Below are positions 1 through 5,990 of a DNA stretch of 5,990 nucleotides, in pieces. The position numbers and the translations under genes were made by a program. The stretch is taken from positions 8,005 to 13,994 of the forward strand of contig NZGQ01000091.1 of NCBI GenBank assembly GCA_002689565.1, in the 5' to 3' direction. This DNA comes from Methanobacteriota archaeon. Its GTDB lineage: Archaea; Thermoplasmatota; Poseidoniia; Poseidoniales; Poseidoniaceae. The notes below the pieces were generated by a model that worked only from the letters and a program-made list of their open reading frames with translations, was not told the DNA's origin and ran no database searches. How positions within the stretch are numbered: the stretch's first letter is position 1; the number at the start of each line of letters is the position of its first letter.

Positions 1-631
1 CCGAGAATTTGTCATATCTAGCATCATTCAATAATGCGATAGAGTGCTGACCATTCTGGACTTTGGTGTTAATTTGAATTCCTGAGATTGGGATCTTAGC
101 ATGCCGGTGTATTGCTTTCTCATCGCTGAATACAGTGACGATATAGATGTCAGCGACATTAAGTTCATGTTCGATTATTACTTCCTCATTACTTGTGTTG
201 AATACGACTTCATGTTCTCCATCTTGTGTCCAAACCAGTACCTTTTCAGCGGTTTCATTTTGGGCAAAAATACTGAAACTAGACTGGTTTAGGTAGGTCA
301 CGGTAACTGTGTCATCTGCAGTAAGATCGGCAGCGACTGTCCATTCTTCAGCATTGATCAATGGTCTAATGGAACTAGTTGTTGTGGAGATAGTTGTCCG
401 CAATCCTGTATCTGCACTAGCTCCTGCAACAACATCAATTCTGCCATCGAGCCTTTCAGCGATACCATTTGCGTTAGACCAAGAGGTATTGTCCTGGAAA
501 TCATTAACGTAAGGTGTTAGGAAAATGAAAACACCCCCCATCATCGTAATCACCATCGCTAGTAGCATCACTACTCCGATAACTTCGCTCACGGCGAGGT
601 CAGCATCGGACTTGCGGCGAGACCTCATCAT
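1..631 (-). CDS. Archaeal type IV pilin-like protein, 3' end outside the window
   Basis: This frame stays open from an ATG at 631 to the window edge, giving 210 residues with the C-terminus missing. The N-terminus is diagnostic. A short basic leader (MMRSRRK) is followed by DADLAVSEVIGVVMLL and a hydrophobic stretch to about residue 38, matching the archaeal type IV pilin N-terminal domain (Pilin_N-like). In that family the basic leader is removed by a prepilin peptidase and the hydrophobic helix anchors and assembles the subunit. The Glu at residue 16 sits where pilins keep a conserved Glu, but I cannot fix the cleavage site. The remainder (about 40-210) looks extracellular and beta-rich, with Thr/Ser-rich and Asn-x-Ser/Thr stretches and no cysteine. 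A second ATG follows at once (628), so the start is uncertain by one codon. No good ribosome-binding site is visible; a G-run lies about 15 bases upstream. It lies 57 bp downstream of the MBL hydrolase on the same strand and may share its transcript. It could be a minor pilin rather than a major filament subunit. Confidence 0.8.
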   Translation of the reverse strand, partial: MMRSRRKSDADLAVSEVIGVVMLLAMVITMMGGVFIFLTPYVNDFQDNTSWSNANGIAERLDGRIDVVAGASADTGLRTTISTTTSSIRPLINAEEWTVAADLTADDTVTVTYLNQSSFSIFAQNETAEKVLVWTQDGEHEVVFNTSNEEVIIEHELNVADIYIVTVFSDEKAIHRHAKIPISGIQINTKVQNGQHSIALLNDARYDKFS

Positions 632-673
632 GCAGGAGAGAACCAACCCCCCTCTTAGGGTTTCACCACTTGC

Positions 674-690
674 AAGCCCTTACAGGGCTT
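674..690. repeat. Perfect 7-bp inverted repeat, 3-base loop
   Basis: AAGCCCT and AGGGCTT flank TAC. The hairpin lies immediately after the MBL hydrolase and overlaps two bases of its stop codon, in the short gap before the pilin start. Neither side is followed by a T-run, so it does not look like a classical terminator. It may be an RNA processing or stability element between the two minus-strand genes. Confidence 0.6.
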
Positions 691-1507
691 ATCCTCGAAG
701 GGTTAAGCCGCTTCGAGAAATTCTTTCACTTTCACTTTGGCCTATGTGGTGGGTGAATTCAGGCCCGTCTTGAAGAGAAATCTGAATATCACCTTCAAAT
801 ACCTCGTCTAGGTGATAAAGAACTGTAGATTCTGCTAAATGTGGAGCGTTATTTTTCTCCGACAAATGTGTCAATACAATCGATCTAGTATCTTTGCATA
901 CGACATGAGATAAAAATTGGCCAGTTTGGTCATTTGAAAGGTGGCCGCCTCTCCCTGCAATTCTATCTTTCAAGCGCATGGGGTAAGGGCCATTCCACAG
1001 GCGATTATTGTCATAATTTGCTTCGATTGAAATATGTTGGCAACCAGATACATGATTGATCAATTCGTCAGTCCATGAACCTAGGTCTGTAATCACGGCA
1101 CCCCTTTCTCCCTTGTGGCTTGCAATGAATGCAACATTATCTGCTCCACTATGTGGGACTGGAACTGGTAATAGGGCGAAATCATCTGCAAAACTCAGCG
1201 CCTCGAGACTTTCAAAAAGATGAACATTTCTAAGGTCTAAATTCAGAGCGGCTGCAGTCCTATCGTTACAATAGATTGGTATGCCCCATCTTCTTTCTGC
1301 AATTGCTGCACCTCCTCCATGATCACCATGGTGGTGAGTTAGGACGATTGCATCAATTTCATCAGGTTTAATTTCCATTCTTGCAAGTCTTGTTTCGAGT
1401 TGTTTTCCAGAAAATCCTTGATCGATTAGAATTTTAGCATCACCACTTTCAACCAGAGTTGCGTTACCGCGACTCCCAGTTCCAAGATGAGTGAATGCTA
1501 GAGACAT
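689..1507 (-). CDS. MBL-fold metallo-hydrolase, YycJ/WalJ-like
   Basis: This complete gene encodes 272 residues, close to the usual length of small metallo-beta-lactamase-fold hydrolases. The opening MSLAFTHLGTGSRGNATLVE is the start expected of the YycJ/WalJ family. The metal site is intact: THHHGDH at residues 57-63 (H58, H60, D62, H63), H119 in VPHSGAD, D141 in ITDLG, and H214 in LTHLS. GHLSN at 188-192 and IEANYDNN (161-168) are also features I associate with YycJ-like proteins. Family members bind two metal ions and are thought to act as nucleases or phosphodiesterases; the substrate here is not known. No signal peptide or membrane segment is visible, so it should be cytoplasmic. I chose ATG at 1507 because it matches the family N-terminus. 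An in-frame GTG at 1549 would add 14 residues unlike the family, but it sits better relative to the TATA-like box. The stop codon abuts a tandem stem-loop pair. Confidence 0.9.
   Translation of the reverse strand: MSLAFTHLGTGSRGNATLVESGDAKILIDQGFSGKQLETRLARMEIKPDEIDAIVLTHHHGDHGGGAAIAERRWGIPIYCNDRTAAALNLDLRNVHLFESLEALSFADDFALLPVPVPHSGADNVAFIASHKGERGAVITDLGSWTDELINHVSGCQHISIEANYDNNRLWNGPYPMRLKDRIAGRGGHLSNDQTGQFLSHVVCKDTRSIVLTHLSEKNNAPHLAESTVLYHLDEVFEGDIQISLQDGPEFTHHIGQSESERISRSGLTLRG
694..717. repeat. Perfect 7-bp inverted repeat, 10-base loop
   Basis: CTCGAAG and CTTCGAG flank a 10-base loop, inside the last codons of the MBL hydrolase and 3 bases from the next hairpin. On the minus-strand RNA the loop contains GGCTT, which could pair with the AAGCC arm of the neighbouring hairpin, so the two stems could in principle exchange partners. 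Any function is inferred. Confidence 0.55.
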
Positions 1508-1580
1508 GCCGAACTCTCTGATGGCATCGCGTTTAGCCCTTGAACCCACCCCTAGAAAACAGTAGAAAAGTACGGTTTTT

Positions 1581-1592
1581 GTAATAAATTTT
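1581..1592 (-). promoter_or_regulatory. TATA-like element for the MBL hydrolase gene
   Basis: Read on the minus strand this is AAAATTTATTAC, an AT-rich stretch resembling an archaeal TATA box. Transcription would start about 25 bases downstream, near 1557-1562. That leaves a leader of about 50 bases before the ATG at 1507, or about 10 bases before the alternative GTG at 1549. The assignment rests only on composition and spacing. Confidence 0.35.
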
Positions 1593-1611
1593 GGATTACC
1601 GTAGGTAATCC
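1593..1611. promoter_or_regulatory. Perfect 8-bp palindrome, candidate operator
   Basis: GGATTACC, spacer GTA, GGTAATCC. The two arms are exact inverted copies, and the element lies between two divergent genes, directly upstream of the TATA-like box of the leftward gene and about 88 bp upstream of the rightward start. This symmetry and size suit a dimeric helix-turn-helix regulator. The position next to the TATA box suggests an effect on the MBL hydrolase, and possibly on both genes. No regulator gene is present in the window. Confidence 0.45.
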
Positions 1612-1688
1612 GAGTCTGAACATTGCTCCATCACTCTATTAAGGCTGATTCAGTAGTTCCTGTCTGCATGGGTGCTACCGCGCTCATG

Positions 1689-1694
1689 GGTGAT
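1689..1694 (+). promoter_or_regulatory. Shine-Dalgarno-like GGTGAT
   Basis: GGTGAT is complementary to the conserved 3' end of 16S rRNA and ends 4 bases before the ATG at 1699. It supports that ATG as the start of the large secreted protein over the in-frame GTG codons at 1672 and 1690. Confidence 0.5.
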
Positions 1695-1698
1695 TACG

Positions 1699-1782
1699 AT
1701 GCGACGCTCCCAATCAACTCTTCTAATGACGGTTCTTGTGGTCCTAGGTTTGTTCTTTGTATCTCAGTTACCAGCTATCTCA
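1699..1782 (+). other. Signal peptide of the giant secreted protein
   Basis: A basic n-region (MRRSQST) leads into a hydrophobic core (LLMTVLVVLGLFFV) and a polar c-region ending AIS before Asn29, a good Ala-x-Ser signal peptidase I context. There is no lipobox cysteine and no twin-arginine consensus beyond the RR itself, so Sec export is the likely route. If it were not cleaved, the helix would act as an N-terminal anchor. Confidence 0.75.
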
Positions 1783-4700
1783 AATGTAGGTACTACCGAC
1801 CCTAATAAAACAGACGGGGAAAGGCCACCTGCCACCGATTCTGATGGTGACAAAATCCCGGATGTGCATGAAAATTTGTTCAGCGATTGGATAAATTTCT
1901 CTTCTCCTGATAATCGAGCAGTAGCCATGAAAGGCCTAGACAGAGATGACGCTTCTGATGCTTACATCGATATCGATTTGGATGGTTTGAATGCGACCGA
2001 AGAATACTGTTGGCCCTACCCTGCTCAGTGTGTCGACCCTAGTTTCACTAGGGGATTGACTGGAATTATCAATGAATCAGGAGAAAGATGGTATCTTGAT
2101 CCAAGAGTTTCAGATACCGATGGCGACGGTCTACCGGACGGGTTTGAAGCACACATGTGCGAAAAACTAGGTGGTTACGATCGAGAAGAACAGAGATATG
2201 TTTGTGAAGAATTTGATCCTCTAAATGCCAGTGATGCTGACTTAGATCCTGATGATGATGGATTTGATGTTAACAGAGACGGATTTTTGACAGTAAATGA
2301 ATTGCTAACCTCTCCTGAAGAATACATGTTTGGTGCCCCTTCAAATTGGACAAATGAGATAGATGGTTTGCGTTGCTATGCACCTAATCCAGAGTCATCA
2401 ATACTTAGTGATTGGCCGTTTATCAGTGAAAATGCCAATGTCACTCTGCTTACAAATATTCTAGAAGCATGTGCTAGAAATGGTACAGAAAACATAATTG
2501 ACGAATATATCTGGTTGGGAACTAACCCAATTGAAGAAGACAGTGATCGATTCAATTATGATGGTGTAAAACATCGACGATTATTCCCATCAAGCGGTGA
2601 TGGAATTACAGATGGTTGGGAAATACACTTTGGCCTAGACCCTCTAAATCGTTCCAACGCACTTATGGATTTGGATAATGATGGCTGGGATGCTAATCGA
2701 GACGGAATTATCAGTGTTGATGCCGCCCGTTCTGAAGAAGCATTAGCGGTAGGTGAGCAATTGTCTACACTTGAAGAGTATTTTGTCCACCTTGATGATG
2801 GCAATATGGTCCGTTCTGGAATGCGCTCGGTAGAATTAGGCGCAAAAGAAGGAACTTACACAGAATACCTGCTTACGCCAGAAGCAAATTCGAACGAGAT
2901 TTCTGTTCTGAATCACGACATTCGTGATTTGTATGATGATGGAAGTTATCTTTGGGTTGGGTCGAAACTAGGTGTTACAGTGATTGATTTCGAAAACGAC
3001 TCCTCTGTCGATTACAGTTTGCCTCAGGGGCATGACCTTCACGATATGATAATGTTAGAGTCACATGTTGTTATGATTACCGAAAAGGGTGTTTGGATAT
3101 CTGGATTAGATGATGGTACATTGGATGATATAATGCAGTGGCAGTATTTCCCTGGAAGGTATACAGCAGGTGCTCAATTAGTAGCAGGAGGCGGAGACGA
3201 GTATGTCGTTGCACTCGGATACGGCGGATTCGGCTCAGTTTTCCAGATAAATGAAATCGCAGTCACAGAGTATTCACTCGGTAATGGAATTTCCAACGCA
3301 ATGGATGCAGGGAATGCAACAGCAACCTCGATTGTCCATGTCGATGTTTCATCAGGACCTCTTACCTTATTCATTGGAACCGATGTTGGTTTATTGACAG
3401 TAGAAACATCTACTGCAAGGGATGAAGCAACTCCTAACTGGAGATTCTACTTCTCTACCGAACCTACTCAAGTTGCGACTGATATCGAAGACCTTAGAGT
3501 GATTGGACCAGAAGTCAACAAGAATCCCGCTACAGTGAATGTCTTAGAAGCGGATGGGCCAACTGGCGGTGCAAGTCAAATTGTTTGGATAGGAACGCCT
3601 TCTGGTCTACATCGCTATGATCTCATCTCGGGCTTTTTGACTCATGGTGGAGATTATCAACATCAAGGAGTAGATGGTGAAACTATTGATCAAGCAAACG
3701 ATGTGAATTCGATTTACTCTACTGGTGATGAATTACTCGTTGGCTCCAGTTGGGGGCTATGGTCTTTGAATGGAGGCTACGCTGCGGTTTATGGAATGAC
3801 TAACCAAGAGTGGGTTCCAGGTATGATTTCAGCAATTTCCGTGCACCAGGTAGCGGGAATCGACATGATATTCACAGGAATTGGACCAGGTAAATTTTCT
3901 AATTTGGAACTGATGGATCCTATGGCAAATGACTCTGATGCAGACGGAATGCTGGATGGTTGGGAAGTTCGGTATGGGCTTGATCCGACAGATCCATGGG
4001 ATGCTTTACTCGATGCAGATGCAGATGGTGTCAATCTTGACTATGACCCAATCAACGAAAGGTTGTGGACAAATTTGGATGAATTCAGATATACTGCAAC
4101 AACAGCTAATGGTTACAACGCAACCGATCCACGGGAAGTAGATACAGACGGGGACGGTGTTGGTGATGGTGCAGAGTACTTCGGATTATTCCATGAAGTA
4201 ACACCTCTATGGTGCCATTACACAAATCAATATGACTTCGAACATGTTTGTGATGATCCAGCAGGACAGGCAGCAAACGATACTTACCTTCAGTCGCTTG
4301 GAGTCGATGCAAATACAGATGCTACAAATCCCGATACAGACGGAGATGGTATGCCAGACGGTTGGGAATTGGAGAACAGGAGGTGGATTGGTTCCACCTT
4401 TACAGGCTCAAACAACTGGACAATGGATCCTACTGATCCCGATGATGCTAACTGGGATGCAGACGGTGATGGGCTCAGTAATCTGTGTGAATATCAATGG
4501 TCTTTAGTGAAAGATGCAGGAATGATTGGTGACCTCTTGGAAAGTCATCTAGAAACCGAAGCTGCTGCAACATTATGGTCAGAACCAGATCCTAACAACA
4601 TCGATTCAGATGGGGACGGATTACCAGATGGTTGGGAAGCTAGAGGTGCATGTACATGGGATGTTACTCGTGTTGGGATTAATCCATTGAATGGCAGTGA

Positions 4701-5990
4701 TGCTTTCGAAAACCCAGATGGCGATGGATATGATATCAATCATAATGGCGTAATTGAGGACAATGAAGCATTTGTAAATTGGCTTGAATACAACATACGT
4801 GACAATTTGTTTGACGGTAATATGAGTCTCGATGGTGAAATAATCCCAGAAAATTTCTCTACTGATTTGTTTCAAAATATCTCTGATTGGGGTACTCCAG
4901 AATCTAACTTTGGTGATGGCACATCAACTGGTGATCCTACCGATGCGGATAGCGATTCAGATGGTATGCCTGACGGTTGGGAAATATGGTATGCTAGATG
5001 GCAAATTTTGGACGCTGAATGGTCATTAGATCCATTAAACTCCTTGGACAGATGGGCAGATTCTGATGATGACGGAATGAGTAACTGGGAAGAATACAAC
5101 AGTATAGACCCGGCCCTTTCGGAGACTAATTCCAATCGCACAAGTCCGCAATGGTACGTCACGACTGTTGGCAATGGTTTTACTCTACAACAATGGGCTC
5201 CTATAACTAACACGGAATCGTTTGGTTCTTTTGTTTCTCAGGAACAGATCAACGTTTCTGGATGGACAACTGACCCAACTAATCCAGATACAGATTCTGA
5301 TGGCTTCTTGGATGGCTTGGAACTAATGTTCACCACTTGGAATGATACTGCTCAGACCTGGACACTAAATCCACTCGTTGCAGGTGACGGTTCTTTCGAT
5401 GCAGATGATGATGCAATGACAGATGCTCAAGAATTTTCATTAGCGACTGTTAATCCAAATAATGGGGTAAACCATCCACTCGATGCTCCTCTTATGCATA
5501 TCGATGGAGATTTAAATGATCCAACACAAAAAGCTCAGAGAGTATACACCATAATACTGGACAAAGGACAGAGAGGTAAGAGGCACTTAGATCAATTCAC
5601 AGAGTGGCAGTCAACTGGCATACCTACTACCTTCATTTCCACATTAATGAGTATCACCGACCCTACTATTGCAGATACTGATGATGATGGTATGATAGAT
5701 GGATTTGAGTATTGGTTCACAAGTTGGGATTTGGAAAATAATCGTTGGTCAATGAACCCTCTAATCGATTCTGATCAATGGTTAGACAGCGATATGGACT
5801 CAGTCGATTGTGATCGTGATGGTAACATTTCACTCGATGAGCAATTTACCAATAAGCGCGAATATGAATCTAGAGTTTACGGCAAATATGCAGAAAGACT
5901 CAGCACGGGTTCGGGATTGATTGGTTTCGGTGATGATGCAGTCGATGCTTATGTCGATGAAGGATATACAAATGCAGAAGCAAGAAGAGC
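1699..5990 (+). CDS. Giant secreted protein with calcium-binding loops and a beta-propeller, 3' end outside the window
   Basis: One frame is open from ATG 1699 to the window edge (1430 complete codons, no stop); an in-frame TAG at 1654-1656 limits the start upstream. Residues 1-28 are a signal peptide. Residues 47-372 carry Asp-rich loops of thrombospondin type 3 style (DSDGDKIPD at 47, DTDGDGLPDGFE at 139) and six cysteines (104, 111, 154, 169, 226, 258) that suggest disulfides. Residues about 400-740 read as seven propeller blades with WVGS, WIGT and VGSSWGLW motifs. From 745 onward there are at least a dozen more calcium loops, often as pairs of DGMPDGWE and DGMSNWEE. Many Asn-x-Ser/Thr sites occur. 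Such loops are known to bind and need calcium for folding, so an exported, calcium-stiffened surface or adhesive protein is likely. No catalytic motif was seen. The C-terminal anchor, if any, lies beyond the window. The gene is divergent from the MBL hydrolase and begins behind GGTGAT; an upstream TATA box is unclear (weak candidate near 1634-1643). Confidence 0.88.
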   Translation, partial: MRRSQSTLLMTVLVVLGLFFVSQLPAISNVGTTDPNKTDGERPPATDSDGDKIPDVHENLFSDWINFSSPDNRAVAMKGLDRDDASDAYIDIDLDGLNATEEYCWPYPAQCVDPSFTRGLTGIINESGERWYLDPRVSDTDGDGLPDGFEAHMCEKLGGYDREEQRYVCEEFDPLNASDADLDPDDDGFDVNRDGFLTVNELLTSPEEYMFGAPSNWTNEIDGLRCYAPNPESSILSDWPFISENANVTLLTNILEACARNGTENIIDEYIWLGTNPIEEDSDRFNYDGVKHRRLFPSSGDGITDGWEIHFGLDPLNRSNALMDLDNDGWDANRDGIISVDAARSEEALAVGEQLSTLEEYFVHLDDGNMVRSGMRSVELGAKEGTYTEYLLTPEANSNEISVLNHDIRDLYDDGSYLWVGSKLGVTVIDFENDSSVDYSLPQGHDLHDMIMLESHVVMITEKGVWISGLDDGTLDDIMQWQYFPGRYTAGAQLVAGGGDEYVVALGYGGFGSVFQINEIAVTEYSLGNGISNAMDAGNATATSIVHVDVSSGPLTLFIGTDVGLLTVETSTARDEATPNWRFYFSTEPTQVATDIEDLRVIGPEVNKNPATVNVLEADGPTGGASQIVWIGTPSGLHRYDLISGFLTHGGDYQHQGVDGETIDQANDVNSIYSTGDELLVGSSWGLWSLNGGYAAVYGMTNQEWVPGMISAISVHQVAGIDMIFTGIGPGKFSNLELMDPMANDSDADGMLDGWEVRYGLDPTDPWDALLDADADGVNLDYDPINERLWTNLDEFRYTATTANGYNATDPREVDTDGDGVGDGAEYFGLFHEVTPLWCHYTNQYDFEHVCDDPAGQAANDTYLQSLGVDANTDATNPDTDGDGMPDGWELENRRWIGSTFTGSNNWTMDPTDPDDANWDADGDGLSNLCEYQWSLVKDAGMIGDLLESHLETEAAATLWSEPDPNNIDSDGDGLPDGWEARGACTWDVTRVGINPLNGSDAFENPDGDGYDINHNGVIEDNEAFVNWLEYNIRDNLFDGNMSLDGEIIPENFSTDLFQNISDWGTPESNFGDGTSTGDPTDADSDSDGMPDGWEIWYARWQILDAEWSLDPLNSLDRWADSDDDGMSNWEEYNSIDPALSETNSNRTSPQWYVTTVGNGFTLQQWAPITNTESFGSFVSQEQINVSGWTTDPTNPDTDSDGFLDGLELMFTTWNDTAQTWTLNPLVAGDGSFDADDDAMTDAQEFSLATVNPNNGVNHPLDAPLMHIDGDLNDPTQKAQRVYTIILDKGQRGKRHLDQFTEWQSTGIPTTFISTLMSITDPTIADTDDDGMIDGFEYWFTSWDLENNRWSMNPLIDSDQWLDSDMDSVDCDRDGNISLDEQFTNKREYESRVYGKYAERLSTGSGLIGFGDDAVDAYVDEGYTNAEARR
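1837..2814 (+). other. N-terminal calcium-loop and cysteine block
   Basis: Residues 47-372 of the giant protein. Loops in order are DSDGDKIPD (47), DIDLDGLNATEE (91), DTDGDGLPDGFE (139), DPDDDG running into DVNRDGFLTVNE (183-201), DGITDGWE (301), and DLDNDG running into DANRDGIISVDA (324-342). Alternating Asp at positions 1, 3 and 5 followed by Gly is the calcium-ligand pattern of Tsp3 and EF-hand loops. Six cysteines fall between 104 and 258, spaced as three likely pairs. Confidence 0.75.
2881..3930 (+). other. Predicted seven-bladed beta-propeller domain
   Basis: Residues about 395-744 are cysteine-free and contain almost no DxDxDG loops. Recurrent strand patterns begin near residues 407, 445, 490, 541, 596, 669 and 710. 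Several carry the signature of a regulator-type propeller: a short polar turn, then a strand such as LWVGS, LFIGT or IVWIGT, then a Gly-rich turn and a strand ending in an aromatic or aliphatic residue (GLHRYDL, GLWSLN). Blade count and fold are inferred by eye. Propellers typically bind ligands, glycans or proteins, so this may be the recognition part of the molecule. Confidence 0.55.
3931..5990 (+). repeat. C-terminal bipartite calcium-loop repeats
   Basis: The protein-level repeat starts at residue 745 and continues off the window. First half-motifs lie at residues 745, 815, 879, 969, 1084, 1197 and 1326 (consensus DxDxDGMPDGWE). Second half-motifs lie near 770, 920, 1005, 1121, 1234 and 1363 (for example DADGDGLSNLCEY and DSDDDGMSNWEEY), most often 36-41 residues after a first one. 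Between them is a variable Trp-rich linker, usually ending in DPLN or DPTD. From 879 onward units are about 90-130 residues. The loop at 1234 has lost its Gly (DADDDAMTD), which suggests a weakened site. The DNA itself is diverged, so this is an old duplication rather than a recent tandem repeat. Confidence 0.75.

Noticed and set aside
674..717. Intrinsic terminator
   Set aside because: The stems are short and neither is followed by a T-run on either strand, so a terminator label is not supported.
101..773. Three short plus-strand open frames
   Set aside because: They lie antisense to the pilin gene and the end of the hydrolase gene, have no domain-like features, and the opposite strand encodes convincing proteins.
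1623..1805. Plus-strand 60-codon frame at the start of the giant gene
   Set aside because: It overlaps the signal-peptide coding region in another frame, starts with a non-ATG codon and has no recognisable protein features.
2245..2301. Dockerin domain (from the DxNxDG loop)
   Set aside because: A dockerin needs two closely spaced loop-helix repeats of about 22 residues; only one EF-type loop is present here and no cohesin-like domain was seen.
3929..4507. Plus-strand Met/Gln-rich frames inside the giant gene
   Set aside because: They are out-of-frame readings of GAT- and GGT-rich repeat codons, with skewed composition and no independent start signal.
2556..5213. Several minus-strand frames rich in Ser and Pro (repeated SQPSGIPS-like stretches)
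   Set aside because: These are antisense translations of the DGMPDGWE-type repeats on the plus strand; their apparent repetition is inherited from the real gene.
3931..5990. CRISPR-like or tandem DNA repeats
   Set aside because: The repetition is at protein level only; nucleotide copies are diverged, spacing varies and the frame is continuously coding.

Overview
The window looks like a piece of an archaeal genome, most plausibly a planktonic marine euryarchaeote of the Marine Group II (Poseidoniales) kind. The strongest evidence is a minus-strand protein at the left edge whose N-terminus (RRKSDADLAVSEVIGVVMLL) is that of an archaeal type IV pilin. The promoter-like elements are also archaeal in style (a TATA-like box and a GGTGAT ribosome-binding site). 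A very large secreted, Asp-rich calcium-loop protein fits what I recall of that group. This lineage call is inference; no rRNA or other phylogenetic marker is present.

Layout. Positions 1-631 (minus) hold the N-terminal 210 residues of a pilin-like protein whose C-terminus lies outside the window. Positions 689-1507 (minus) hold a complete metallo-beta-lactamase-fold hydrolase of the YycJ/WalJ type, 57 bp upstream of the pilin gene and on the same strand. Two perfect stem-loops in tandem (674-717) span the junction of these two genes. Positions 1508-1698 are a divergent intergenic region. It carries a perfect 8-bp inverted repeat with a 3-bp spacer (1593-1611) beside a TATA-like element for the minus-strand gene, and a Shine-Dalgarno-like GGTGAT just before the rightward gene.

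Positions 1699-5990 (plus) are one uninterrupted reading frame, more than 1430 codons long and still open at the right edge. It has a signal peptide, an N-terminal block of thrombospondin-type-3-like and EF-hand-like calcium loops with six cysteines, a cysteine-free segment that reads as about seven beta-propeller blades, and a long second block of calcium loops. That second block is built from a recurring two-part unit: DxDxDGMPDGWE, a Trp-rich linker, DPLN, then DxDxDGMSNWEE. At four places a Tsp3-like loop runs directly into an EF-hand loop with constant spacing, a composite motif that is the most distinctive feature here.

Taken together, the two outer genes are cell-surface functions: a membrane-anchored pilin-like subunit and a giant exported, probably calcium-stabilised protein that may act in adhesion or as a surface stalk. 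The MBL hydrolase is a cytoplasmic enzyme and may be only a chance neighbour. No mobile element, CRISPR array, tRNA or rRNA was seen.
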